A stretch of DNA of 52,328 nt from Thermodesulfobacteriota bacterium (GCA_034189135.1 JAXHVO010000112.1:1-52328); one strand, 5' to 3'. Counted from the stretch's first letter, positions 17,667 to 27,166 are shown. Numbers and translations are program-made. The notes: generated by a model from the sequence alone, not told the origin.

Positions 17667-18538
17667 AGGAAAAGTTAAAACTCGGGCTCCCCAAGGGAAG
17701 TCTTCAAAGTGCGACCATTGCGCTATTTAAGCGCTGCGGATGGAAAATTAACGTTAATGGAAGAAGTTATTTCCCGGAGATAAATGATGATACAATTGAA
17801 TGCGCCATCTGCAGGGCACAGGAGATGTCACGCTATATTGAAAGCGGCACACTGGATGCCGGGCTGACCGGCAAGGACTGGATAGCTGAAAACAGTTCCG
17901 ATGTGCATGTGGTGGAAGACCTGGTTTATTCCAAAGTAAGCGCAAGACCCGCCAGATGGGTTCTTGCCGTTCCATACGATTCAACGCTCAATACCCTTAA
18001 AGACCTGGAAGGGAAAAAGATTGCAACAGAACTGGTAGAATTTACCAAAAATTATTTTTCAGAGCGAAATATTCATGTCGATATTGAGTTTTCATGGGGA
18101 GCTACCGAGGCAAAAGTTGTATCAGGACTGGCGGATGCCATTGTAGAAGTGACAGAGACAGGAAGTACCATAAAGGCCCACGGCCTGCGTATTATACATG
18201 AACTGATGCAGACAAATACCCAGCTTATTGTCAACCACCTGGCATGGAAGGATCCGGACAAAAGGGAAAAAGTTGAGCAGATCGCTCTTTTGCTAAAAGG
18301 CGCCCTTCTGGGAGAAAAACTGGTGGGTCTGAAAATGAATGTCCCTGAAAAACAAATGGAAAAAGTGGTGGCCATGCTCCCCAGCTTAAATGCCCCCACC
18401 GTTGCCCATCTGTATCAAACAGACTGGTTTTCTGTTGAAACCGTTGTTCATTCGGACATTGTGAGGGATCTTATTCCCCAGTTGCTCAAAAACGGTGTTG
18501 AAGGTATCATTGAATACCCGCTTAATAAGGTGGTGTGA
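17663..18538 (+). CDS. hisG: ATP phosphoribosyltransferase, long form
   Basis: 291 aa first enzyme of histidine synthesis, joining ATP and PRPP. It begins [24 protein letters not shown]. The PRPP-binding loop is the [14 protein letters not shown] segment near 170-183. About 75 residues at the C-terminus ([19 protein letters not shown] onward) form the ACT-like regulatory domain of the long HisG form, which binds histidine for feedback inhibition; HisZ is therefore not needed. The gene order hisI-hisG with overlap supports co-translation. The remaining his genes are not in the window. Confidence 0.93.
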   Translation: MKEKLKLGLPKGSLQSATIALFKRCGWKINVNGRSYFPEINDDTIECAICRAQEMSRYIESGTLDAGLTGKDWIAENSSDVHVVEDLVYSKVSARPARWVLAVPYDSTLNTLKDLEGKKIATELVEFTKNYFSERNIHVDIEFSWGATEAKVVSGLADAIVEVTETGSTIKAHGLRIIHELMQTNTQLIVNHLAWKDPDKREKVEQIALLLKGALLGEKLVGLKMNVPEKQMEKVVAMLPSLNAPTVAHLYQTDWFSVETVVHSDIVRDLIPQLLKNGVEGIIEYPLNKVV

Positions 18539-18558
18539 CTTTATAAAAGGATAGAAAA

Positions 18559-19704
18559 TTGATTGCAAAACGAATCGACCAAGTGACATCATTTATTGTC
18601 ATGGATGTGCTGGAGAAAGCACACGAGATGGAACGCGAAGGAACCCATATTATTCATCTGGAAGTGGGTGAGCCGGATTTTGATACCCCGCAGTGCATTA
18701 AAGCCGCTGCATGCAGGGCGCTTGAAGAAGGCCACACCCACTACACCCACAGCCTCGGCCTGCTTGAGCTTAGAAATGCAATTTGCGAGTACTATTTTTC
18801 CACCTATAATGTTTCGCTAGATCCGGATCAAATTATTATCACCTCCGGCACTTCTCCTGCCATGTTCCTGTTGTTTTCGGTGCTGCTTGAAAAAAATGAT
18901 CAGGTCATTATTCCAGATCCTCATTATGCCTGCTATCCCAATTTTATTCGATTCTTGGAAGGAGAAGTCGTTACGGTTGAAGTTTACCAGGAAGACGGTT
19001 TCCAGTACAGGCCTGAACAAATCCATAAAAAGATTTCAAACAAAACCAAGGCTATTTTAATAAACTCGCCCTCCAACCCAACGGGAAACCTTTTATCCGA
19101 AAGTCGAATGAAGGAAATCGCTGGATTTTCACCTTACATCATTTCAGATGAAATCTATCATGGCCTGGTCTATGAGGGGGTTGAGCATTCAATTTTGCAG
19201 TTTACGGAAAATGCCTTTGTACTAAACGGCTTTTCTAAACTGTATGCCATGACCGGACTGCGTCTCGGATACCTGATTGCGCCAAAATCCTTTATCCGCC
19301 CCATGCAAAAAATACAGCAAAACTTTTTTATTTCTGCCAATTCCATGGTCCAACAGGCGGGAATTGCCGCTCTTAAGGACGCAGGGGATGATGTGGAAAA
19401 AATGAGAAAGACGTATAATAAGCGAAGAAAGTATATGATTCACCGTTTAAAGGAAATGGGTCTTAAAATTACCGTAGAGCCGACCGGTGCCTTTTATGTC
19501 TTCGCCGATGCCCGCCATATATCCAACGATTCGTATAAGCTGGCCTTTGATATACTGGAAAAAGCCCATGTGGGTGTCACCCCGGGGATCGATTTCGGCA
19601 AAAACGGAGAAGGATACCTCAGGTTCTCCTATGCAAACTCAATGGAAAACATCACCGAAGGCATGGACAGGTTGGAGAAGTATCTTGATAATCAAATCTG
19701 CTGA
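18559..19704 (+). CDS. PLP-dependent aminotransferase, class I/II
   Basis: 381 aa cytoplasmic fold-type I transaminase. Seen: substrate/PLP motifs EVGEPDFDTP (about 35-44), SPSNPTG (near 174), SDEIYHGLVYEG (near 197-208), and the PLP-forming Lys227 in NGFSKLYAMTGLRLGY. The start is TTG with AAAGGA 8 bp upstream. It follows hisG by 20 bp. A HisC role is possible from position, but the sequence is more like the broad aspartate/alanine-type group (AspC/AlaT-like), so the substrate is open. Its last 20 bp overlap the start of engB. Confidence 0.8.
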   Translation: MIAKRIDQVTSFIVMDVLEKAHEMEREGTHIIHLEVGEPDFDTPQCIKAAACRALEEGHTHYTHSLGLLELRNAICEYYFSTYNVSLDPDQIIITSGTSPAMFLLFSVLLEKNDQVIIPDPHYACYPNFIRFLEGEVVTVEVYQEDGFQYRPEQIHKKISNKTKAILINSPSNPTGNLLSESRMKEIAGFSPYIISDEIYHGLVYEGVEHSILQFTENAFVLNGFSKLYAMTGLRLGYLIAPKSFIRPMQKIQQNFFISANSMVQQAGIAALKDAGDDVEKMRKTYNKRRKYMIHRLKEMGLKITVEPTGAFYVFADARHISNDSYKLAFDILEKAHVGVTPGIDFGKNGEGYLRFSYANSMENITEGMDRLEKYLDNQIC

Positions 19705-20266
19705 ATTTGTGACCAGCGCAGTTAGACCGTCTCAATATCCTCCGGCTGTTTTGCCGGAGGTCGCCTTTGCCGGGCGTTCCAATGTCGGCAAATCTTCCCT
19801 TATCAATACTCTGGTAAACAGAAAGCATCTGGTAAAAACCAGTGCGACACCCGGTCGAACCCAACTGATCAACTTTTTTAACATAAACGATAAACTTTCT
19901 TTTGTGGATATTCCGGGGTATGGATATGCAAAGGTTCCGGTGTCGGTTAAAAAAAAATGGGGCCCCATGATTGAAACCTATTTGACCACAAGAAAGACGC
20001 TTAAAGGTATAGTGCTGATCTTGGATATCCGTCGTATCCCCGGTCAACAAGAGATGAACATGCTTGACTGGCTCAATCATTACACTATTCCCTTCGTACT
20101 CGTATTAACCAAATCCGATAAGCTTTCAAAAATTAGGCAAAAAAAGCAGTTAACTCAAATCGCAAACACTCTTTCGACAGATAGAGACCATTTTGTTTTG
20201 TTTTCAGCAAAATCGCGACAGGGAAAAGACGAGGTTTGGGAAGCGGTGAATCAGTTGATATTATAG
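19685..20266 (+). CDS. engB: Ribosome-biogenesis GTPase EngB/YsxC
   Basis: 193 aa TrmE-Era-Septin-like GTPase needed for 50S assembly. G1 is GRSNVGKSS (about 31-39), G3 DIPGYGYAK, G4 TKSDK and G5 FSAKSRQGK. The frame is open back to 19487, but that part lies inside the aminotransferase gene. TTG 19685 gives IIKSAEFVTSAVRP, the expected family N-terminus, and has GGAG about 8 bp upstream. It overlaps the aminotransferase by 20 bp, so translation is probably coupled. Confidence 0.9.
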   Translation: MIIKSAEFVTSAVRPSQYPPAVLPEVAFAGRSNVGKSSLINTLVNRKHLVKTSATPGRTQLINFFNINDKLSFVDIPGYGYAKVPVSVKKKWGPMIETYLTTRKTLKGIVLILDIRRIPGQQEMNMLDWLNHYTIPFVLVLTKSDKLSKIRQKKQLTQIANTLSTDRDHFVLFSAKSRQGKDEVWEAVNQLIL

Positions 20267-20523
20267 ACTTTCTATAAAAATTGAGCTTATGGGTTTGTTT
20301 CGAACCGCAGAATGTCGAAGTAAGGTATTCTATCATTTTTAATATTTAAAAAGATAGAGCCCGGCGATTCCACACTTCATCATTGGTAATTCCCTGTTCG
20401 ATATTCGATATTCAAATAGTTATATCTCGAATTTACAATATCTCTTTATTTAACCATCTGACGCTTATGCAAAGACTTTTTAACAGTTTATCATAATTGT
20501 TTAAAAACGAAAGGAGAGGTCCA

Positions 20524-20946
20524 ATGTGCAAAAAAAGTTGTCTTATGTTTACCCTGTTGCTGGCTGTTTTCTTTATCTTTGTTTCTGTTTCATTTGCAGG
20601 CTCCCTTTTCAATGAAGGCCTGTGGAAAATTACCTCTAAGATGGAAATACCGGGAATGCCTGTGCCGATGCCTCCGATTACCTATACGCAGTGTTTAACG
20701 AAACAAAATCCCGTGCCCAGCCGGTCTGAAACCGGCCAGGAGTGTCGCACCAAAAACATCAAAACAAAAGGCAACACCGTGTCCTGGGAGATGGTTTGCG
20801 GCTCTCCGCAGGGCGAAGTGAAAAGCAGTGGTAAAATTACTTATAAAGGAAACCGGTTCGATGGAGTCGTTCTAATGGACATACCGGGACAGGGACAAAT
20901 GAAAATGACCATGACCGGCGAGCGCATCGGAAAATGTAAAAAGTAA
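20524..20946 (+). CDS. Secreted DUF3617-type protein
   Basis: 140 aa. ATG 20524 is preceded by AAAGGAGAGG at 20509-20518. The N-terminal signal peptide (KKS, then a hydrophobic run ending VSFAG) points to the periplasm. The mature part starts with EGLWKITSKMEIPGMP and ends with MDIPGQGQMKMTMTGERIGKC, the pattern of DUF3617, a family of unknown function found in proteobacterial envelopes. Four cysteines could form two disulfides. It stands alone, with about 260 bp of AT-rich DNA before it. Confidence 0.7.
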   Translation: MCKKSCLMFTLLLAVFFIFVSVSFAGSLFNEGLWKITSKMEIPGMPVPMPPITYTQCLTKQNPVPSRSETGQECRTKNIKTKGNTVSWEMVCGSPQGEVKSSGKITYKGNRFDGVVLMDIPGQGQMKMTMTGERIGKCKK

Positions 20947-21064
20947 ACAGCTGAATTTTCACCAACTGGAGGCATTCATATATAAGGCCCCTAAGCCGCG
21001 GGAAACTATTTGGATAACCAAAGGGTGCTTCTCAGTTACAATCAGTGACAAAATTCGAATGTGC

Positions 21065-21097
21065 TATCTGTCTCCCCATGTTGCCGGGAGACAGATA
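21065..21097. repeat. Perfect 12-bp stem-loop
   Basis: TATCTGTCTCCC (21065-21076) and GGGAGACAGATA (21086-21097) pair perfectly across a 9-base loop. There is no T-run on either side, so it is a poor intrinsic terminator. A 64-codon minus-strand frame (21064-21258) runs through it and is not supported. The rest of 20947-21366 holds nothing I can identify. Confidence 0.6.
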
Positions 21098-21366
21098 GGC
21101 GCGGGCTTGACGAAAAGTTCCGTTTGATAAAGATCTTGCCGTGGAATTGGGATGAAACGGATGTCATTGCCTATAAATGTCGATGGCAGAAGTAAACAGT
21201 CATAATATTCTCCTAATTCCGTCAATAATTTGTCGAAAAGTCCTGCCATAACTTCCATTCTATGTTTGACTGTACACTCTAAGATTTCATTAAAATTTAA
21301 TGTAAACCTCTATTTTGGTGTTAAAACAAGCAGATCCCATTTTTCACCTAATTATTACACCCTGAA

Positions 21367-21382
21367 TGGCATGTTTGTTGCT
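21367..21382 (+). promoter_or_regulatory. Sigma-54 (RpoN) promoter upstream of the prkA cluster
   Basis: TGGCATGTTTGTTGCT matches the -24/-12 consensus TGGCAC-N5-TTGC with the required GG-N10-GC spacing. Only the last base of the -24 box deviates. It points toward the small gene and prkA, with transcription expected near 21393. E. coli yeaGH, the homologous kinase locus, is known to be RpoN-dependent, which raises confidence. A bound enhancer activator would be expected upstream; I could not identify its site. Confidence 0.7.
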
Positions 21383-21490
21383 GTGATTCAAATTGTTACT
21401 TTTTTTTAAAAGAATATACTTTTGCACTATAAAGTGGTATAAGAAAAACAGCCTGAAAAAATTGATTGATGCAGTTTGTATGGAGACAAT

Positions 21491-21793
21491 ATGCTGCTGT
21501 GTTCAAATAATGCTTTCAGATGCCTTGGAATAATGGTTCGGACGGCCCACCTACTGACAGCGCGGCTGATTTCTTTATGCGCAGAAAATAGCCTGAAAAA
21601 AAAGGTTGTTGTCCCTCACTCTCACCATCACGCTCTTCCGCGGGTCGACCATATCGATAAAGCAATTGCTTCTTCACTTAAAAAAGATGACCCACTAGTA
21701 GAAACCTATATTGAATATATGGATTCAACCGGTAACGAGGAAAACAACCTTTTCAATTTATTGAAAAGACACATTCAAACAATCCGTATCTAA
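21491..21793 (+). CDS. Small unrecognised protein leading the prkA cluster
   Basis: 100 aa from ATG 21491 (a TTG at 21476 adds five residues). I do not recognise it. The first third is hydrophobic and Cys-containing; the last 45 residues are charged and protein-like (DKAIASSLKKDDPLVETYIE ... LLKRHIQTIRI). It lies between the sigma-54 promoter and prkA, ending 33 bp before prkA, so it would be the first cistron of that operon. The N-terminal half looks less like coding sequence, and the true start might be further in. Confidence 0.45.
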   Translation: MLLCSNNAFRCLGIMVRTAHLLTARLISLCAENSLKKKVVVPHSHHHALPRVDHIDKAIASSLKKDDPLVETYIEYMDSTGNEENNLFNLLKRHIQTIRI

Positions 21794-21826
21794 ACGTGTA
21801 TGACTTAGGCATGAACAGGAGGAAAA

Positions 21827-23887
21827 ATGGCTAAATCGAAAAAAAATACACTTCAATATCACCTGACCGCTGTTAAGGAAGGCAAACGAAGTTTTGAAAA
21901 CGCCTTTCAAAGTGTGACCCGGATGATTTTGGAAAGTGAAATTGAAAAGGTAGTGGTGAATGGCAAAACAACTTACGATTTCAGCATTTTTCGAACCGGG
22001 AAAAAACATATCATAGGAATGTATGATGAAATCAACAGTTTTGTCTCTTATGTGAAGGACGCTTCCGAAGGCGGGTCTTCCAGAGAAATGGCTTTCGTAC
22101 TGGTCGGCGAACCGGGAAATGGGAAAACGTTTTTAGTGGAATTTTTAAGTGCCAAATACCGAAATTTTCTGGCAGAAGAAAAAAATCGCAGGTACACTTT
22201 TAGATTTCTAGATATGGACAAGATCGGTAATTATGGAAGAATCACCACCATTGAATCCCAAACCTACGAAGACCCTTTCATCTTGGCCATGAACCTTTTT
22301 GAAACCGTTGATGAAAATAAGACCTTTTTAGTCAAACAGATCGGATTCTCCGATAATGAAATTGAAAAACTCTACGATGACTACCGGCCCATGGGTGCCT
22401 GCAGCGGGTATATCTGGAACGATATCAGAAAATTTGCCGACGGCAACATTGATGAAATGCTTAAATTCGTCGAAATCATTCCGGTACCTTTAACTGAAAG
22501 CCTGGGCACCGTGACGGGGAAATACCCGGCCAAAGATAAAATCACCTCTTCGGCCGTCGATCTGCTGGGTGAAGAGTCCATTCAAAGACTGCTTCATATT
22601 TCAGATACCAACAACCCGTACCGTTTTGATTTGAGAAGGGGCGCTCTTTCCCGTGTTGCGGGCGGGGGTATTCATTTTTCCGATGAAATTTATAAAAACA
22701 AAAAAGATCTGGTTCAGGTTTATCTGGGGGTCATCCAAAACCGTGTCATTGAAATTGATGGCTATAAATGGCCCATAGATACCCTGATTATTGCCACCAG
22801 CAACAACTCAGAATTTCACCGATTTCTATCTGAAAAAGAAGAAGCGCCGATTATAGACCGATGCCGTATCTGCTATGTTTCTCACAACACAAATTATAAG
22901 CTGCAAAAAGATCTTACCGCATATGCCATAGGAAGTGAAACGCGGACCACATTGACACGGGATTATCTTCACCAGGACCCCAATTTAAATTATGCGGCAT
23001 CGGCAGCCTCGGTGCTGACACGCCTCCCTCGATCGGAAAAGCTTACACCTGTTGAGACAATGAAACTGGCCGCAGGAGAAGTCGCCGGAGAAAAAAGCAT
23101 CAAGACCTTGGCCGAAGTGATAGACACGCTAAACCAGGACCCTGAAATTATCAATCGTTTTGGTCAAAAGGGCCTGGGGCAAAGAAACCTTGGCAGAGCC
23201 ATTCAGCTTTTAATTGAAAGCTCAGAGACAAATGAAGGCAAGTGTATGTTCGCATATGACGTTTTCAAAGCCCTGGACCGGGTGATTCTGGACTACGTCA
23301 CCGAAGCGAACGACAGGGCAAAGTATCTGGAAGATCTTAAAACCGCCAAAGGCCTGTACCGTGAAAGAATTATGACCGAGATGTTCAATGCATATATGGA
23401 CGAACCCCTGGCCATTAGAAAAGATGTGATGAACTATGTGAACATGATTATTGGTATTGATGCCGAAAACCTGGGACCGGACAAGATGTGGAAGTATAAA
23501 GACCCGCAGACAAAAGAGTTAAAGGCTTTAAAAATCGACGAGCGGTATATTAACAGTGTGGAAGAAAGGCTGGAGCTGAAGACAAAAGAACAGCGGGAAG
23601 CGTTCAGAACATCCATTAGAAAAATATATGGTCAGAAAATATCGGTTGATCCTGATTACGATTTCATGGACAACCTTGAGCTGGTTAAAGCGATTACCGA
23701 TGTCCGGCTTAAATCCGATATTGCAGGTGCTGGAAGTCTTATAGGTGCACTTGCCAACCGTACCAACGAGGAAAACCAGAAGTTGTATGACCGCATGGTC
23801 GATACCATGCTTTCTAAACTTAACTATTGCAAGACATGTGCACAAAAAACGATTGAGTACTTCTGTACTCAGGAGGATGAAACATAG
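21827..23887 (+). CDS. prkA: PrkA/YeaG-family serine protein kinase
   Basis: 686 aa cytoplasmic protein. The AAA-type N-terminal domain has Walker A GEPGNGKT (94-101), FLDMD and HFSDEIYKNKKDLVQ as downstream ATPase motifs, and IIATSN as a sensor motif. The C-terminal third carries the distant kinase-like PrkA region. Length and order fit YeaG/PrkA, which acts in stationary-phase and nitrogen-starvation responses in E. coli and in sporulation in Bacillus. A strong ribosome-binding site (CAGGAGG) precedes the ATG. It heads a kinase-DUF444-SpoVR-kinase cluster. A foldback repeat array (23965-24068) follows before the next gene. Confidence 0.9.
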   Translation: MAKSKKNTLQYHLTAVKEGKRSFENAFQSVTRMILESEIEKVVVNGKTTYDFSIFRTGKKHIIGMYDEINSFVSYVKDASEGGSSREMAFVLVGEPGNGKTFLVEFLSAKYRNFLAEEKNRRYTFRFLDMDKIGNYGRITTIESQTYEDPFILAMNLFETVDENKTFLVKQIGFSDNEIEKLYDDYRPMGACSGYIWNDIRKFADGNIDEMLKFVEIIPVPLTESLGTVTGKYPAKDKITSSAVDLLGEESIQRLLHISDTNNPYRFDLRRGALSRVAGGGIHFSDEIYKNKKDLVQVYLGVIQNRVIEIDGYKWPIDTLIIATSNNSEFHRFLSEKEEAPIIDRCRICYVSHNTNYKLQKDLTAYAIGSETRTTLTRDYLHQDPNLNYAASAASVLTRLPRSEKLTPVETMKLAAGEVAGEKSIKTLAEVIDTLNQDPEIINRFGQKGLGQRNLGRAIQLLIESSETNEGKCMFAYDVFKALDRVILDYVTEANDRAKYLEDLKTAKGLYRERIMTEMFNAYMDEPLAIRKDVMNYVNMIIGIDAENLGPDKMWKYKDPQTKELKALKIDERYINSVEERLELKTKEQREAFRTSIRKIYGQKISVDPDYDFMDNLELVKAITDVRLKSDIAGAGSLIGALANRTNEENQKLYDRMVDTMLSKLNYCKTCAQKTIEYFCTQEDET

Positions 23888-23964
23888 GCGCTTAATAAAG
23901 CCATATCTGTAATGTGTTGTCGATACCAGACAACACGTTGTTTTTAACATTGAAAGATGATGCT

Positions 23965-24068
23965 ACGGGTTACGAGTTACGGGTTGCGAGTTGATTGTTT
24001 AAAAAGGAAAACCATCCTTGAAACATAACTCGCAACCCGCAACCCGCAACCCGCAACGCACAAACCGT
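23965..24068. repeat. Inverted arrays of 7-bp repeats inside the prkA operon
   Basis: Left array: ACGGGTT, ACGAGTT, ACGGGTT, GCGAGTT (23965-23992). Right array: AACTCGC, then AACCCGC three times, AACGCAC, AAACCGT (24027-24068). The right units are reverse complements of the left ones, so about 28 bp can fold back over a 34-bp loop. The array fills most of the 186-bp gap between prkA and the DUF444 gene and ends 5 bp before the DUF444 start, where it may affect mRNA processing or translation. Related copies are at 38212-38285 and, decayed, 14504-14552. Confidence 0.8.
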
Positions 24069-24073
24069 AAATC

Positions 24074-25462
24074 ATGAATCCAAAGCTTATCAATCTCTAT
24101 CACAGACTCAAACAGGAAGGTCTTACCCCTGAGCGGGAAGAGAAAATTCTTGCTGAACTGCACTATGAAGGCACCCACCACCTTCCCGAAGATGTTCCAG
24201 CATCCGAAGGTGCAAATACTTTTTTTCAGGTGCCATACAGCATTTACCAATATAATGATCTGGACGTGTTACAGGCTTTCACCGCACTTCAAAGCAACTA
24301 CAATATCAGCCTTCGATCCATTGACGAACTGCTGGAGCGCGATAGGCAAAGGGAAAAAGACGGGTTTCCCAAAAAGATCAATGTCGGACGGTTGATCAAA
24401 CCCGGAAAGGGCGGCAAAGATAAGGTGGTGATTGTTCCCACCACCGTGGAGGAAAAATTTATCCATGACAGTTTAAGGGAAGTTACCGATGAAGCTGAGC
24501 CATCCGGCGGAACAGGCGATGGTGAGGAAGGCGAAGTGATTGGTGAGCAACCGGTCCGTGAAGAAGGTGCCTCAGGAGCAGGACCCGGTGAAGGAGAGAG
24601 CGGTCCTCACGAAATGGAATCGAGCGCTTACGACCTTGGCAGAATTCTCACCGAAAAGTTTGAGCTTCCCAACCTAAAAGATAAGGGCAAAAAACGCTCC
24701 CTTACCCGTTATACCCATGATCTGACTGATAAAAACCGAGGATTCGGGCAGTTTCTTGATAAGAAGGCCACATTGCGAAAAATCTTTGAAACCAATATTA
24801 CCCTCGGGAATGTGCCCGATATCAACGATATCGACCCGACACGCTTTTTGATTTCACCCGAGAATAAGGTGTATCGAATTCTTTCCCGGGAAAAGGACTA
24901 CGAGTCGCAAGCCATGGTTTTTTTCCTGAGAGACTACTCAGGTTCCATGGCAGGAAAACCAACGGAACTCGTGGTGGCCCAGCACGTTCTGATTTACAGC
25001 TGGCTTATGTATCAGTACGACATGCAGGTGGAAACCCGTTTTATTCTTCATGACACCGAAGCCAATGAAGTCAAAGATTTTTATACCTATTACAACTCCA
25101 AAGTCGCAGGCGGCACAAAAGTGGCTTCTGCCTACAGGCTGGTGAACGAGACCGTGGAAAAGGAAAACCTGGCCCAGGATTACAACATTTATGTGTTTCA
25201 CGGCACAGATGGGGACGACTGGGACACGGAAGGCAAGGAAGCCATTCCGGAGCTGAAAAAAATGATGGTCTATGCCAATAGGATTGGAATTACCGTTGCC
25301 CGGCACTCATACGGTTCGAGCCAGACCACTGAAGTTGAAAGATACCTTAAAAATTCCAACCTCCTGATCGAAAAAAAAGATTTTCTCAGGCTCGACGCCA
25401 TGACCGAAGATGCAGATGAACCCCGCCTGATTGAAGGAATAAAGAAGTTGATAGGTGAGTAA
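24074..25462 (+). CDS. yeaH: DUF444 (YeaH-type) von Willebrand A-like protein
   Basis: 462 aa. An N-terminal region (1-130) and a Gly/Glu-rich low-complexity linker (about 138-182) precede a von Willebrand A-like domain. Its metal-site motif DYSGS (Asp287, Ser289, Ser291) follows the DxSxS pattern, and GTDGDDWD is near 360. YeaH is the regular partner of the PrkA kinase, and the two are co-regulated in enterobacteria. No good ribosome-binding site precedes the ATG; instead the 7-bp repeat array ends just upstream, which is unusual. The biochemical role of the family is not established. Confidence 0.87.
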   Translation: MNPKLINLYHRLKQEGLTPEREEKILAELHYEGTHHLPEDVPASEGANTFFQVPYSIYQYNDLDVLQAFTALQSNYNISLRSIDELLERDRQREKDGFPKKINVGRLIKPGKGGKDKVVIVPTTVEEKFIHDSLREVTDEAEPSGGTGDGEEGEVIGEQPVREEGASGAGPGEGESGPHEMESSAYDLGRILTEKFELPNLKDKGKKRSLTRYTHDLTDKNRGFGQFLDKKATLRKIFETNITLGNVPDINDIDPTRFLISPENKVYRILSREKDYESQAMVFFLRDYSGSMAGKPTELVVAQHVLIYSWLMYQYDMQVETRFILHDTEANEVKDFYTYYNSKVAGGTKVASAYRLVNETVEKENLAQDYNIYVFHGTDGDDWDTEGKEAIPELKKMMVYANRIGITVARHSYGSSQTTEVERYLKNSNLLIEKKDFLRLDAMTEDADEPRLIEGIKKLIGE

Positions 25463-25507
25463 AAGCATACACGTCCACTGGACATGGCTTAACTACTTGA
25501 ATAACCA

Positions 25508-27160
25508 ATGGAACTCATTGACCAACACACTAAAAAAATCATGGAGGGATGCAAGGAGAGAGCCCTTAGTGCCGGTCTGCGATTTCAGCATGAAACCCTG
25601 GAATATATTGTAACCAACAGGGACCTGCTGGAACTGTCACCCAAAGTGATGATTCCTACCCTGTACGATTACTGGGTCCACGATGTTCAGGTGTTGCAGG
25701 GAAAAGGGAAATATGAACTTTACCCCAGCAACCCATACGAAACGGTCATTAATACCCGACCGGCCATCTCGTTTTATAATGACAACAACCCGGACTGGCT
25801 GAATGTAATGATTTTTTATCACGTTCTGGCCCATATAGATTTTTTTCAAAACAATCAATACTTTCGCCACACATGGGACTACGATTTTACCGGTCAGGCT
25901 TTATCGGATAAACGTTTAATCGCCAGACTGCGATCTGAAAAGGGAAGATGGGTCGACTACATTATTGAATTTAGCCGCAGTATTGACAACCTGGTTGGAT
26001 TCCATGAAAAGCTCTCGGATTTAGATCGTTCTGTGATCGCTACACCTTCAAATATGCTGGATTACTATTTTGATGTATTCCTTCAAACAGTAATAAAAAC
26101 GAAAGTTAATGAATATATTAAAGAAATTGAAAAGTACAACGCCTGTATAAAAAAATATGGGGATCAGGGTGAAAAACATTTCTTTTCAGAAATACGCGAA
26201 AAATACCCCGAATTCGATGCGATATACAAAAAAAGCCTTGAGGAGAAGTCCGAAAAAAAATTTGATTTGATTCAATATATAATCAAGCATTCCGAATTTT
26301 TAAAAAAGGATGAAAACAAATGGATCAAAGCGGTTATGGAAGTCGTTCGTAAGACATCCCTTTTCTTTCAGCCGCAAATCAGAACCAAAATCATGAACGA
26401 AGGATGGGCCAGTTACTGGCACGAAACCCTTTTCCTCAAAGATGACCGGATCAGGGGACATGAGGTGGATTTTGCCCGGGTCCATTCAGCAGTTACATCG
26501 CTGCCTCGAGTGGGATTGAATCCCTATGCGCTTGGAATGCGTCTTTTTTATTACATTGAGGAACTTGCGGATAAAGGAAAATATTCCATTGAATTTAAAA
26601 AACTTCTGGATGCGGATAAACGAGAGACGTTTGACGAAAATCTAAAAAAGGGAAAAGATTTTATTTTTAAAATTCGTGAAAACATGTGTGATTTTCTGTT
26701 GGTAAACACCTTTGTCGATCAGGATTTTATCACCGACAACAAACTTTTTGTTTCCGGCCGAAGGTTAAACCAGAATAAGGGAGTCTGGGAGTTTTACGTC
26801 AAAAGCAGGAAGGCCAGAGATTATCGTAAAATGCTCATGGGCACCCTTTACCATCCCCCGTATATTGAAATCGATCAGGAAAAAAGCAGCAATCATACGT
26901 TATATCTTTTGCATCATTTTGAACAAAAACCTCTGGTAAAGGAATTTATTTCCAACACCATGATGGGAATCGAATATCTCTGGGGCGGCCCCATCAAGCT
27001 TGAAACAAGCGAAATCATCCCTACACCACCGCAACCACCGGCCGGTTTTGTTCCGGGAGCTCCCGTCCCGGTAAAAGAAGAGCTAAAAAAACCGGAAATA
27101 AAGTGGCAGCGTGTGTTATACAGCATGGAAAACAGAAAGCTTTCCAAAAAGAATATATAA
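25508..27160 (+). CDS. spoVR: SpoVR-family protein (YcgB type)
   Basis: 550 aa cytoplasmic protein. Family features: MNEGWASYWHETLF (about 296-309) and, upstream, FYHVLAHIDFFQNN with its His/Asp pair. Length fits YcgB/SpoVR (about 500 aa) with a Pro-rich tail (PTPPQPPAGFVPGAPVP). SpoVR was named for spore cortex formation in Bacillus, but it is widespread in non-sporulating proteobacteria beside prkA and yeaH. The weak start context and 45-bp gap suggest translation in step with the upstream gene. Only 6 bp separate it from the second kinase gene. Confidence 0.88.
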   Translation: MELIDQHTKKIMEGCKERALSAGLRFQHETLEYIVTNRDLLELSPKVMIPTLYDYWVHDVQVLQGKGKYELYPSNPYETVINTRPAISFYNDNNPDWLNVMIFYHVLAHIDFFQNNQYFRHTWDYDFTGQALSDKRLIARLRSEKGRWVDYIIEFSRSIDNLVGFHEKLSDLDRSVIATPSNMLDYYFDVFLQTVIKTKVNEYIKEIEKYNACIKKYGDQGEKHFFSEIREKYPEFDAIYKKSLEEKSEKKFDLIQYIIKHSEFLKKDENKWIKAVMEVVRKTSLFFQPQIRTKIMNEGWASYWHETLFLKDDRIRGHEVDFARVHSAVTSLPRVGLNPYALGMRLFYYIEELADKGKYSIEFKKLLDADKRETFDENLKKGKDFIFKIRENMCDFLLVNTFVDQDFITDNKLFVSGRRLNQNKGVWEFYVKSRKARDYRKMLMGTLYHPPYIEIDQEKSSNHTLYLLHHFEQKPLVKEFISNTMMGIEYLWGGPIKLETSEIIPTPPQPPAGFVPGAPVPVKEELKKPEIKWQRVLYSMENRKLSKKNI

Positions 27161-27166
27161 AACACC

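Noticed and set aside
19487-19684. N-terminal extension of EngB by 66 residues, suggesting a fusion.
   Set aside because: The extension is the aminotransferase gene read in another frame; a TTG with a ribosome-binding site gives the normal EngB start.
21064-21258. 64-codon minus-strand frame downstream of the DUF3617 gene.
   Set aside because: It runs through a perfect hairpin, has no ribosome-binding site and no recognisable domain.
23965-24068. CRISPR array, because of regularly repeated short units.
   Set aside because: The units are 7 bp without spacers and occur in opposite orientation on two arms; there are no cas genes.
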